From Deuterostichococcus epilithicus (Eukaryota > Chlorophyta > Trebouxiophyceae > Prasiolales > Stichococcaceae), in NCBI GenBank assembly GCA_033439295.1, contig JAVTLE010000013.1, positions 2,604,001 to 2,668,000 of the forward strand: 64,000 nt of DNA. Reading direction: 5' to 3'. This document shows positions 9,801 through 20,855 of the stretch, piece after piece (within the stretch, counting starts at the first letter, position 1; every line of letters starts with the position of its first letter). The notes below the pieces were generated by a model. That model did not search any database and was not told the DNA's origin. It was given only the letters and a program-made list of their open reading frames with translations. Made by a program: the position numbers and the translations under genes.

Positions 9801-12800
9801 GCCGAGCTCGGGGAGGCGCGTTCGCAGGCGGGCGCCGCCGGCGCCGAGCTGGCTTCCATGGAGGAGGCCTTCGCCTCGCTGCAGTCCAAGGCGAGCTGTT
9901 GCTGCATGGTGTTCCCTCATTGTGTTCGCTTCTTGTGTCTCGACATGCCGCTGGCGCCGAGTTGGCTTTGATGGGGGAGGCCTCCGCCGCGGCGCAGTCA
10001 CAGGCGTGCTTTCCACGTTTGCCTCCTGTTCCCGGTGGGTGTGTGTCGACTGCCGACATGTCCGCGTCCTGGCGCCGGTCGGAGGAGGCCCTGCTGTTGC
10101 GCGACTAGTGCTGCAGAAGTGCCTCATGGACATCAGCTTGGAATGTTCCATGGCCATGACATCGCGGTTCGTCGCCAGGATACGTGAGACGCCCGTAGTG
10201 TGGCCTATGGTATCAGAGCTGCTCGAGCCAAGCCGCAGGAGCCGTTCATCGACGGCTCTGCCGGCAGCGGCAAGGCGATGGCGCGGACCGAGGTCTGGTC
10301 GGAGTCTGCATCCCCAGAGCATGCTGCCCGCCGCATGTAACGGGAGCTCCCTGGCCTGAGTTGTTCCTGTGGCTTCCGTGCTGCCTCCAGGTCGATGAGG
10401 TGGCAGCGCATTCCGAGGCCAAGGCCCTGGCGCGCGCCGGCCGCCAGTCCGCCGCCGCGCTCAAGGCCAAGCTTGCGGAGCAGCGAGCGGCGTTCGAGGC
10501 GCAGGCTGCAACCGCTGCTGCCGCCGCGGAGGCGACAGCGGACGAGCTTGCGGACGCCCGGGCGCAGCTGGCTGAGGCGCGCGAGCGACTGGTGCAGCAG
10601 GAGGCGGCCACCGCCGCCGATGCGGCCGCCGCAGCGACCGAGCTTGCGGATGTCACATCGCAGCTGGCAGATGCGGAGGCGGCTCTGACGGGGCAGCAGG
10701 CGGCAGCCGCGGCGGCGGCGGAGGCGGCGTCCGCGCTCCGCGAGTCGGCGGCTGCCGAGCTGGCTGCAATCACGGCGCAGCTCGGTCAGGAGCAGGCGAC
10801 CGCAGCGGCAGCGGCGGAGGCGGCGGCGGCGGAGCTCGCCGCCTCGCAGGGCCGGCTGGCCGAGCAGCAGGCCGGGGCTGCGGCGGCGGCCGAGGCAGCG
10901 GCGGCTGAGCTGGCTGCGGCGCACGAGGCGCGTGAAACAGCGCAGGCCATGGCGGACGGCACGGCAGCCGAGCTGGAGGAAGTCGCACGGCAGTTGGAGC
11001 GGCAGCGGGCGGACGCTGCCGCTGCTGCGGAAGCCGCCGCAGCCGCCTCGGCCGCGGCGGAATCTGCCGCGGTGGAGATTGCGGCCGTGAAGCGGAGGGC
11101 GGACGCGGCGGAGGCCAACGCCGAGGCGCTGCGGCAGCAGCTGGCGGCGGCTGAGACGGCGCAGTCAGAGGACGCTCAGGCGCAGCTGACCATGATGCAC
11201 AGCCAGGTACACAGAACTGAACCACAGACACACACCGCTACATATACAGGTTTCCTACACGGGCAACTCCCATGCTCTACTGCAATTCGTACAGTTGTTC
11301 ATCCGGCCGAGCTTGTTCTGGCCTTGCCCAGCTTTCCGCTCTTGGCTTGTCTGGGCGGCTTTGCAAGCCCGGCAAGGTGCCGGACCAGACGTGACGGCTT
11401 CGTGTGGGCAGACGACCGCTCAGCGGATCGGACTGCACAAAATGGCATGACAAGTGCAGCCTCCAGCAGCCCGATGGGACAGTTCTGTTCTGTTCAACGC
11501 ATGGATTTGCAACAGTCTGCCACTTCACACCTTGTCCAACGCTGGTCAACCACCTCTGCGACATGCGGCCCTTCTCCAGGCATGCTCAAGATTCCGTTCA
11601 GCCTGCAATGCCCTGATCACAGCGGCATAAGTTTGTGTCCTGCCGACGAGCTGCCTCTGGATTCCCTCCAATTCCGATTCGCAAAGCCTGCAGCAAACCG
11701 ATGCGAGAACCACCAGTTGACCCGCGTGTGGCAGAACCGCTTGCTCCTGGTTCCAGCCTGATACACCCAAACGCAAGCCCAGTGTGGCTCCGTCTCTGCA
11801 TGCAGGTGGACGACGCTCAAGGCGAGGCGGCGGCCGCACGCGTGGAGCAGGCAGAGGCCGCCGAGCAGGCTGCGGCGCTGGAGCGGCAGCTCGCCGACAG
11901 CGCGGCGGACTTCCAGCGCCAGCTCGAGGCTGTGCGCGCGGACCTGGCCGCCTCCAGCGCAGCGGCTGACGCCGCGGCCGCCGAAGCCGCCGCAACCAAG
12001 GCGGCTGCGGCTGCAGAGAACACGGCTGTCGCCGGAGCTGCCGCAGAGGCCGCCGCCAGAGCTGCCGAGAGGGACGCCAACGCAGAGGCGCTGTCGGCGG
12101 AGCTGCAGGCCAGCCTGGACGAATCGCGGGCAGAGGCTGAGGGCCTGACGTCGCGCGTCGCCGAGCTGCAGTCGCTGCTGGCAGAGCAGCAGGCGGCGGC
12201 CGAGGAAGCGGGCGCCGAGCACGCGGCTGCGCTGGCGGCGGCGCGCTGTGAGGCGGTCGCGGCGGCCGGGGCGAGGGACGCCGCGCAGGCTGCCCTGGCG
12301 GTGGCGGAGGCGGCTGCGGCACAGCACCGGCAGCACGCGGACGGCCTGCAGCGCCAGCTGGAGGCCGCGCACGTGGAAGCGGCGGCCCTGCGGGCGCAGC
12401 TGGCCGAAGTGCAGGCGGAGCTCGCGACGGCACAGGCGGAGCTCACGGCAGCGCAGGCTGCCCTGTCTGACGCCGGCGATGCAAACGGCGAGATGCGCGC
12501 CAGCCTCGTGGAGGCGCGGCAGCAGCTGGTGGACACCCAGCAGCAGCTCGACGCCGCCCGGGGGGAGCTCGCCGCCATGCAGGCGGGCACCGAGGCGACG
12601 CAGTCTCAGCTGCAGGCCGCACTGGAGGCCGCGGAAGAGGCGATGGCGCTGCGCGAGCGAGCGGATGCGGCGCAAGCGGAGCTGTCCGAAGCAGAGGCGC
12701 GCGTGGCGGCCGCGCGGCAGGACGGCGCCGAGGCCGCAGCTTCCCTGCGGAGCGACGCCGCCGCGGCCGAGGCCCGAGCGGCAGACCTGCAGCGCCGACT

Positions 12801-15800
12801 GCACGAGTCCGCAGGCGAGCTCGCGGCGGCGCGGCGGCAGCTGGAGGCAGCCGCTGCCGAGGCGGAGGCGACGGCCGCTGTGCACGCCGGTGCCGCCGAC
12901 GGCGCCGTCGAGGAGGCGTCGGCGGNGCGGGCGGCGCTGGAGGCAGCGCAGCAGCGGGTCGTCGACCTCGAGGCGGAGCTGGCAGGGCAGCAGGAAGCTG
13001 CTGCGGAGGCGGGGGGCCCGGNCGCGACGCCGCCGCCGCCGAGCTGGACAGCCTGCGCCATGAGCTGGCGGAGGCCACGCAGGTGCGCAGTGTCTGTTTC
13101 ATCGTGGACCCTTGCACTGGTATCGTATGCACTGCATGTGTGTAGTCTTCCAGCACTCTGCAGACATTGCCTGCTGAGGTGCGCAGCTGTCGAACTTGGC
13201 CAAATTGCAGAACTCCACCGGCAGCTGCATCAAGTGACGTACCTCCGAAATGCAACCAGCATCCTGCTCCACGACCTGTTTCGTGACCCAAGCGTCCGGC
13301 GCCCGTCTCGCAGGCAGGCCTGCTGGCGCAGCAGGAGGCCGCCGCGGCCGCCGGCGAGCTGGATGCGGCGCGTGCGCAGGCCTCCTCCGCCGCCGAGGCC
13401 GGCCANCGCTCGCAGCGGCAGGCCGCCGCAGCCGAGCTCCGCATCACCGAGCTGGAGGCCGTCGCGGCGGCCGCCGAGCGGCGAGCGGACGACCTGCAGG
13501 CAGCGGCGGCGGCCGCTGAGCGCCGAGCCGGGCAACTGCACGACCAGCTGCAGGCAACGGCCGCTGAGGGTGATGCGCGCAGCGGCGCGTCGGCGGAGCT
13601 GGCGGCGGCGCTGCAGGCGGCGGTGCAGGCGCAGCAGGTCGGTGCCTCACATGCCCTGCTGTTCAGTTGCTGTGTGTGTCCCAGCCCTGGCGTGAGCCAG
13701 CGGAGCCAGAGGGGCGACTCTGCAGCTGCATGCGGGAGTCGATGGCCTCACAGGAGTCCATCGGCAACCCTCAACCCTGAAACGCTGAACCACGGCCGGC
13801 AGGATGCGGAGGAGCTGCGCTCCAAGCTGAAGGGCGCGGTGCGGAAGGGCAAGGCGCTGGAACGGGAGCGGGATGCCCTCGCGACGCAGCTGGCGCAGCT
13901 CCCGCAGCAGCAGCAGGTGGAACTCTTTGGCAGTGGGCTGTGTCGCCGACTTCGCCAGGGTACAGGCAGTTTCCGAATGAATGGATCGGCTGTTCCGCAG
14001 CAGGGGCAGACGTGGCGCCCTGCTGTGAAACAGGCTCAGCAGCAGACCCAGCTCTGGCGCCCTGCTGTTGGCTTGCAGGAATATTGCACTGCAGAGCAAG
14101 ATCCGGCCGCCTGCTGTCCCATTGCTGCCACGCTGTCGGACGTCACCCTGCAACGTAGACTCAGCTCGTCCTTCGCTTGTTTTGCTGCATACAGCTAGAA
14201 GCTGTACAGCAAGTTCCCCGCGACTGAATGTGTCCGCGGCAACTGCAGGCCCAGCAGCCGGAAAGTGGCGCAACCGACCGCGCGGCGGCGCTCCAGTCGC
14301 AGCTGGAGGAGGCACACGCCCGCGCTGCCGCGCTGCAGGGCGAGCTGGAGGCCTCCCGGGCGACTGCAGACGCTCTGCGGGGCGAGGTCGAGGCCTCACG
14401 AGCGGCAGCAGATGCGCTGGGAGCGCGGCTAGCTGACGCCGAGGCGGCAGCAGGAGCAGCCCAGGCGGAGGCCGAGGAGGGCGCATACAGGCAAGCGGAT
14501 CTCCGAGCTGCAGCGGAGGCCGCCAAAGCGGAAGCTGCGCAGCTGCAACAGGCCCTGGCGGAGTCAGAGGCGCGGGCGGCGGCGGCGGAGGGCGCTGCTG
14601 CCGAGAGCGGCGCCGTTGCCCGTGCCGAGGCCGTCCGCGTCGCCGATGCGGCAGCCGCAGAGGCGCGGTTGGAGGCCATGGCCATGAGGGCTCAGCTGGC
14701 GGCGTCGCAGGGCGAGGCGGCCGCGGCGCGGTCCGCAGCCGAGGAAGCGCAGGCCGCCGCGGCAGACGCCGGGGACCGGGCAGAGGGGCTGGCGGTCCAG
14801 CTGGCGGCGGCGCAGCGGGAAGCACACAGCTGGCAGAAGGAGGCGGACGCCCTGCGGCGGAGCGCGGCCGAGCTGCAGGCCGCTGCGGCGGCCGGCGGCG
14901 CCGGCGAGGCTTCAGCGCTCAACAGCCTGCCATCCACGCCGGACGGCAAGCGCGGTGCGGGATGACGAGATGCGCTGGGTTCCACCGAGCAGTTTCCCAG
15001 CCGCGACCAGCAGACGTGCATGCCAGGCTCAGGGCTGTCGTCTGGGCCTTTGCACCTCTGCTTTGCGGGCCATAGGCATCCACGCCACCGCTGCCGCCAC
15101 ATGCAGATGCTGCATGCTCTACTACCTGCAGCTCCTCAAGGCTGCATCCAGCCACCCTGCAGTTCTTCAAGTGGTGTTGACACCTGCATGTAGGTGGCAG
15201 CGGCAGCATGCCGCCGACGCCGGATGGCAAGCGTGCTGAGGAGCTGACCGCCAAGCTGCGAGCCGCCATCCGTCGCGGCAAGGTCAGCCTGGCACTGTCA
15301 TCAACCTCTGATGTCTTCCGACGTCTGGCGCGACTCTTGCACCTATGGCCTCGGCTGGCACGGACTCTTGTACCTATGGCCTCGTCTGGCGCGGACTCTT
15401 GCACCTATGGCCTCGGCTGGCCTCGGCCTCGGCCTGCTGCAAACACAATGCCAGACTATGGTCGTCCTGAGAACCCGTGCGCCGTTCGTAATCGGACTAG
15501 ATATCACTGTTCCAAATAAGCATACAAGTTGAACGGCGAGGCTGAGCCGAGGCGTTGCTGCGCACAAAGGCAATCGAGAAGGACAAGGCGGGACTGGAGG
15601 CGCGGCTTGTGGCTCTGGAGGCGCAGCTGGCTGCCTCAGGTATGTTTTGCACATTGTGTATCCATGCCTGGCCGAGCCGAAGCCCCGAAGCTGTGCTGCA
15701 CGGCCGGATGCCAAGCAGGCTGCGGGCACCACATATGCTGCCGATCGCCGTGCACTCGACTTCTGCCAAGAGTATCACAGCTGCACTGCCGCTGGGCGAT

Positions 15801-18800
15801 GCTCTGCGGAGCGGTGGACTGCCTTGTAGTCAGCGTGTGTACCTCAGCCTGATGCACGGGGTGCAGGACCGAGCGGCGGCTCAGACTGGAATGACGTCGC
15901 AGGCGCTGCCAACGGCGGCGACGCCACATTGCAGCAGCGGCTCGAGGAGGCACAGGCTGAGGCAGACATCATACGCGCCGACGCTGCCGAGGCGCAATCC
16001 GCGCTGCAGCAGCAGCTGGTGGACGCACGGCAGCAGATCGAGGACCTGCGGCAGCGGCTCGAGGCAGCGGGGGCTGCAGCGGAAGCAGCAGCGGCAGCGG
16101 CGGAACTGTCGCCTTCGGCCGCGCAGGCAGCGGAGGCGCGTCCTCCTGAGCTGCGGCGGCAGCTGGAGGCAGCGGAGGCCGAGTTGGCACAGGCGCACGC
16201 AGAAGCGGCGGAGTCGCGGCAGGCCACTGAAGACGCTCGAGCTGTGGCGGCGGCAGCTGATGACACGGCAGCCACAGCGGCGCGGCAGCTGGAAGTGGCG
16301 CAACTGGAAGCGGCGGACCTGCAGCGGCGGCTGGAAGAGGCTGCCGAGGCCACGGATGCGCAGCGCGCCGATATGGCAGAGGCGGCCGGCGCTGCAGAGC
16401 AGCAGCTGGCAGACGCTGAGGCAAGGGCCGCAGACCTCGAGCGGCGGCTTGTGGAGGCTCAGGCAGCCACGCCTGTAGCGCGCAGCGGCAGCGGCGAGGC
16501 TGACGCCCCGGCAACTACTGCTGAGCTGCAGCGGCAGCTCGGGGCGCTTCAGGGCGAACTCGCAGCTGCGCGAGATACGGCCAGTGCAGCAGAATCTGAG
16601 GCTGCTGAGCTGCGACAGGCAGCGGACGAGGCGCAGACCACTGCCGCGGCTGCACGAGCGGCGGCAGCGGAAGCTGCGGATGCGCAGAATGCGCTGCAGG
16701 GGCAGCTGGAGGCAGCGCGGCAGGATGCAGACGCAGCACGCCAGGATGCAGACGCGGCGCAGGCTGCGCAGCAGGAGCTGGCACAGCGGCTGGAAGCTGC
16801 GGAAGCAGAGGCTGCAGACGCCCAGGCTGCAGGGCAGGCGGCGGCGGCGCGGGCAGATGCTGCGGTGCAGCAAGCCGGCGATGCCGCTGCCGCTCTTGAG
16901 GCTGCCAGGAACGATGCTGAGGCAGCTAGAGCCGAGGCAGCGGCTGCAGCTGGCGGCTGGAAGGTGCAGCTGGAGGCGGCACAGCAGGAGGCTGCGGAAG
17001 CGGCGGAGGAGGCGGGGGAGCTGCGGCGGCAGGCGGCGGAGGCCCGCGAGGCCGCCGACATGGCGTGCGCCACTGCCGACGACGAGGTGGATGCTGTGGT
17101 GATGATGATGGTGAAGCGGGCTGAAGGATGTGCGCATGTGTTGACGTTGCCGTGTGCGGCGCCGCATGGGCATTGCCGCCTCATGGTAGCGCAACGGTGG
17201 GGCGAGTCAAGATCCTGAGGCCTGGACATTTCAGTATTCGTGAAAGCCTCCCAACTCCTGCGCAGGTCGCGGCAGCGCAGCAGCAGACAGCCGAGGCCCA
17301 GGCAGACGCACGCGACGCCGAGCAGCGGGTCGCGCAGGCAGAAGCCGCCGCGGCGGATGCGCAGCAGGATGCGGCACACGCGCGGCAGGAGGCGTCAGCG
17401 GCGCAGCAGTCGGCAGAGGAGGCCCGCGCGGCCGCTTCGCTGGCGGCGGCAGACGCCGAGCTGCAGGCGCAGCGGGCGGCAGCGCGGGCCGATGCGGCGG
17501 AGTCGGCTGCGTCGGAGGTGGCACAGCAGCTACAGGAAGCGGAGGAAGCCGTGGACTCTGCACGCGCTGACGCGGCGGAGGCCACCGGCGAGCTCCGCCG
17601 GGTGCGCCGCTGTCTCGGCTCCTGTGGCGCTGGCTCCTGGCTTCCTGGCAGTGGCCGCTGTGCAACCTGCCTGCCGCCTGCTGCATGCGTTTCCCCCTCC
17701 CTGGACGTGTCCTCCTGCGCAGCACGTATGCACCTGGGGGCATCTTTGTCATCGTTGTCATCCGGATGAAGCAGTCGGTTCACAGGCACGGCTTTCATTG
17801 ATGCTGATGCTTCCCCGCTGCCCTGCAGGCGCTGGAGGAGGTGCGGTTGGCTGCCGCCGATGCAGAGGCCAGGGCGGGAGCGGCGCAGGCGTCTGCGTCT
17901 GCCCTCGAAGCGCGGCTGCAGGTGCTGCGGTCCCTGCAGCGGTCCCCTGACGCTCTGCGCAGAGCTTCTCCCGGTGCCCTCCGCTGCAGCGATGCCCTCA
18001 GCCGGATCGAGCTGACGGAAGCCGCCTGGGCATCAACCGTTCAGTTGCAGCGCTCGTGAGATTGCAGCTTTGGGCTGCCGCTCCACATTGGTCCTCGGCG
18101 ACTCGGCAGTCCGGCCCGCTGCCAGCTCGGCGACAGGTGGCTGCAGACTGTGGGCACCTCAATGAACCATGCTGCACTGGCAGCAGGTTGGTGCGCTTCA
18201 GGCGGCCACCGCGGCACACCACCAGCCCTTCCACTTCGAGGCCCATTCATTTCCCTTTCCCGACCGCAGGCGCTGGTGGCGGAGGGCTGTGAGGCTGAGG
18301 CGCTGCGGGCGGAGAACTCGGAGCTGCACACCAGCATCGAGCACCTGGGCCACGCGCTGGAACATGCGCAGGTGGGTCTGCAGGGTTTAGGGGGCGTTGG
18401 CGGGCTGACCGGAAGGCCCGTGCGGTGTTTGCGCACCGCAGGCCTCCTGTGCAGCTGTGAAAGCGTTCTTCATGTGAAGCAGCTGCCGGCTCCCCGCGGC
18501 GCTCTGCAAGGAGCAACGGGAAACATCATACCCTTTACGGGCATTTATTACGCAGACGAGCCTGCGGCGGCCTAGCTACGCACCCCTGGGCCGCGGAAGC
18601 GCGCAGGAGTGCAGGCCACTCGACGACCATCTCAACTGTGGTGTGTGTGCGATGACGCTGCCAATCCGTGCCCGCAGGCCAGCGCCGCGGCCGCCGAGCA
18701 GCAGGCCGCCGCGACCCATGCGGCCGCAGGGCAGCTGCAGCAGCAGGCGGAGCAGGCCCGGGAGGACGCCGCAGGTGCCGAGGCGCGCGCCGCGGAGGGT

Positions 18801-20025
18801 GCGGCCGCCGCTTCGCGCCTGCAGCAGCAGCTCGCCGACGCCCAGGTTTCTTTTCGATTGCACTTTCAGCGGGGTGTACAGGCGCCAGGCAGGTCCCTGG
18901 GCAAGGACGATGTCGGCCTCCCCAGCCCTCTTGGCTTCAAACGCGCAAGCTGGTGCAGGTGCGGTGCCTGGCGGGGCATTCGAGGAGGGCAGTGCAGTGA
19001 CTCGGCCTCTGACGACCGGACTCCTGCTGGTCTGTGATTCAGGGTGTCACAGCCTCGCTCGCGGCTGAACATCGCACACGTGTCCGCAAATGCAGGAGGC
19101 TGCGGCGCGGGCGGCTGCCGACGCTGAGGCGGCGCGGCAGGAGCTGACGGCGCGGGCGCTGGATGCGGCGGGGGCGCCGTCGCCGGAACGCCGCGCTCCG
19201 GGGCAGGACATCACGCTGCCCGAGGCCGGCCGGCAGCCGCTGTCGTCCGGGTCCAACGGCTCCGCCGCCTCCGCCTCCTTCCAGGTATCCCCGGTGAGGC
19301 GTCGCACGCCCAGCAGCGTGAGCCGCTGACGACAACATTCTGATAGTGGCGACAGGACACGACCCCAGGCATCGGTGCTGCCCGGAGCCTGGAGTGAGGC
19401 TGTGAAGCACGCCGGCAGCCTTCTCTGCCAGGTTCAACAGATGTCAAGAGTGCACCTGTCACGAAATATATATCTGCCGGCTGCGCAGGCGAGCGCCGGG
19501 CGCAAGCGGCGCGACGCGAATTACGACCCAGAGACAGCGGTGTCGGATGCTGAGTCGGACGAGGGCTCCGGCGCGCGGCAGCTGCCGCGCGACTTCAGGC
19601 CGCTGGCCAGCATCGGTGTGCTGCGGGCGGCGCCGCCGCGGGCACATGCCGCTGCGCTTACAATCGACCGCGGCACAGCACTCGCAGGTCAGTCGTCGCT
19701 TCATGGCGGCGCAAGGGCTTGCCGACGGCGTGCCTATCTGCACAACAGGGTGCATGGTCAAGCACACTCCAAGCCGCCTGGTAGCGCACCCGGCACGCTG
19801 GCTGCCGACGCCGGTGCCGCTGCTGCCTGACCTGCTCCTGCACTCAACCAGCTCGCACGTCAACGCCGCTGCTCGTCACCGCATGCAGGGCGGTACCTGA
19901 GGGGGCAGCCCTGGGCACGGCTGGCGGCGATGGCCTACCTCCTGCTGCTGCACCTGTTCCTGCTGTCATGTGCTTCGCACCGCCACCGCGGCGGCACGCA
20001 CCTCGCGGCGCTCGCGCCGCCGTGA
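6890..20025 (+). CDS. giant tail-anchored golgin (golgin-84-type C-terminus)
   Basis: About 21 exons encode about 2,500 residues. Exons (approximate): 6890-7906, 8130-8222, 8485-8625, 8895-~9040, 9293-9406, 9699-9890, 10391-11206, 11806-13082, 13314-13637, 13803-13916, 14249-14954, 15194-15282, 15570-15639, 15867-17086, 17266-17601, 17829-17921, 18270-18371, 18678-18845, 19096-19284, 19489-19687, 19889-20025. The N-terminus is Ser/Pro/Ala-rich and low in structure. The middle is an almost unbroken Ala/Glu/Gln-rich coiled coil. The C-terminus has a polar linker, LTIDRGTALAG, RYLRGQPWAR and a hydrophobic helix AMAYLLLLHLFLLSC, then a short polar tail. This matches the tail-anchor pattern of golgin-84 and plant golgin candidate 1/2 (Arg-rich stretch before a TM helix with Tyr and Leu-His-Leu). 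A Golgi tether role is inferred from that. Modules like KLKGAVRKGKALERERDAL recall plant TNO1. The exon at 11806 is one base short of phase near the N at 13022, probably an assembly error. Some donors appear to be GC. Confidence 0.8.
9953..10003 (+). repeat. intronic partial copy ('echo') of golgin exon 9699-9890
   Basis: The last ~50 bp of the exon (9841-9890, encoding GAELASMEEAFASLQSK) recurs about 110 bp downstream in the intron, in the same orientation and frame, encoding GAELALMGEASAAAQSQ. A weaker third match starts near 10070. The copy could also be an alternative exon. Confidence 0.7.
13960..14075 (+). repeat. short intronic tandem duplication
   Basis: TGGCGCCCTGCTGT, preceded by CAGAC or CAGCTC, occurs twice about 45 bp apart within the golgin intron between the exons ending at 13916 and starting at 14249. 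Confidence 0.5.
15311..15430 (+). repeat. intronic minisatellite, about three ~31-bp units
   Basis: Units built on GACTCTTGCACCTATGGCCT, followed by CGGCTGGC, are repeated three times with few differences and end in a CTCGGC run. The array lies within the golgin intron that splits the RRGK coiled-coil module. Confidence 0.8.
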
Positions 20026-20855
20026 GGCGGAGCAGGCACAACCGTGGTGTGATCGTGTGGCGGATAGTGCTGAAGTCCAGAGGAGACAGCGGCGTTGCAG
20101 AAGGCACCCTTGATTGATGGAGGCGCATCGCGTGGCAGATTTGTGGCGGCGGTGGCTGCAGCTCTTGCCCTGGCAGATGCGAAGACACGTGACTGGAGGT
20201 GGAGGAACAGATAACAGACATCTGATTAGGTATGGGTAGATATAAACCGGGTAGGAATTTCAGGAACGGTCGTTGCACATGCATGTGCGGCGGCATGAAT
20301 GTCTGTTGAGCTTCGCTAGTGAGCGAGATCGCACCAGCAGCAGGTCCAGCTGGAAGGGTTGGCGAGATCGTTGGAGGCAGCCCTGTATAATGGAAAAGCT
20401 TCCGCTTCGACTTGAATCGACAGTTCCGAAGCCCTTGTGCAGAATCCGGTACATGAATCTGCACATCTGGGATCAGCTTCCGTGCAACGCGCGAGATGCC
20501 CGAATCCGGTGCACGGGGCCTTCCTCAACCTTCGCGTCGAGCTCTGTCGTACTAAATTCGAAGCTTTAGAGACAAAACAGTTGCGGCGGCGATCGAACAC
20601 GCGTGCCAGGCTCACCGCGCCTTTGCTGCGGAGCGCACTTTCCGAGACAGCCCGCTTTGAGGTGCAGTGCCCAAAAGCACATGCCGCATGCGACGGTTGC
20701 TTGCAGTGCCTTTTTTCAAAGTTTACCCATTTCCTAGGGAATCCTGTGCACCTGTCGGAAGGGCGTCGTCACTTGCCTTGGCCTGCCATCGCCTTGACGA
20801 GCGAGAATCTCAGTCTGATGTGATCGGCTACTCTGCAGGATCCTGTAAACTGAAA
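20026..20855. other. intergenic, no supported gene
   Basis: This spans the golgin stop and the next signal-peptide ATG at 20856. It presumably contains the golgin 3' UTR and the promoter of the Kazal gene. Open frames here show no domain and no splice pairing. Confidence 0.5.

Noticed and set aside
10246-12590. Very Ala/Ser/Cys-rich minus-strand frames across the golgin
   Set aside because: They are antisense mirrors of Ala/Gln/Glu-rich coiled-coil exons; GC-rich codons keep the opposite frames open.
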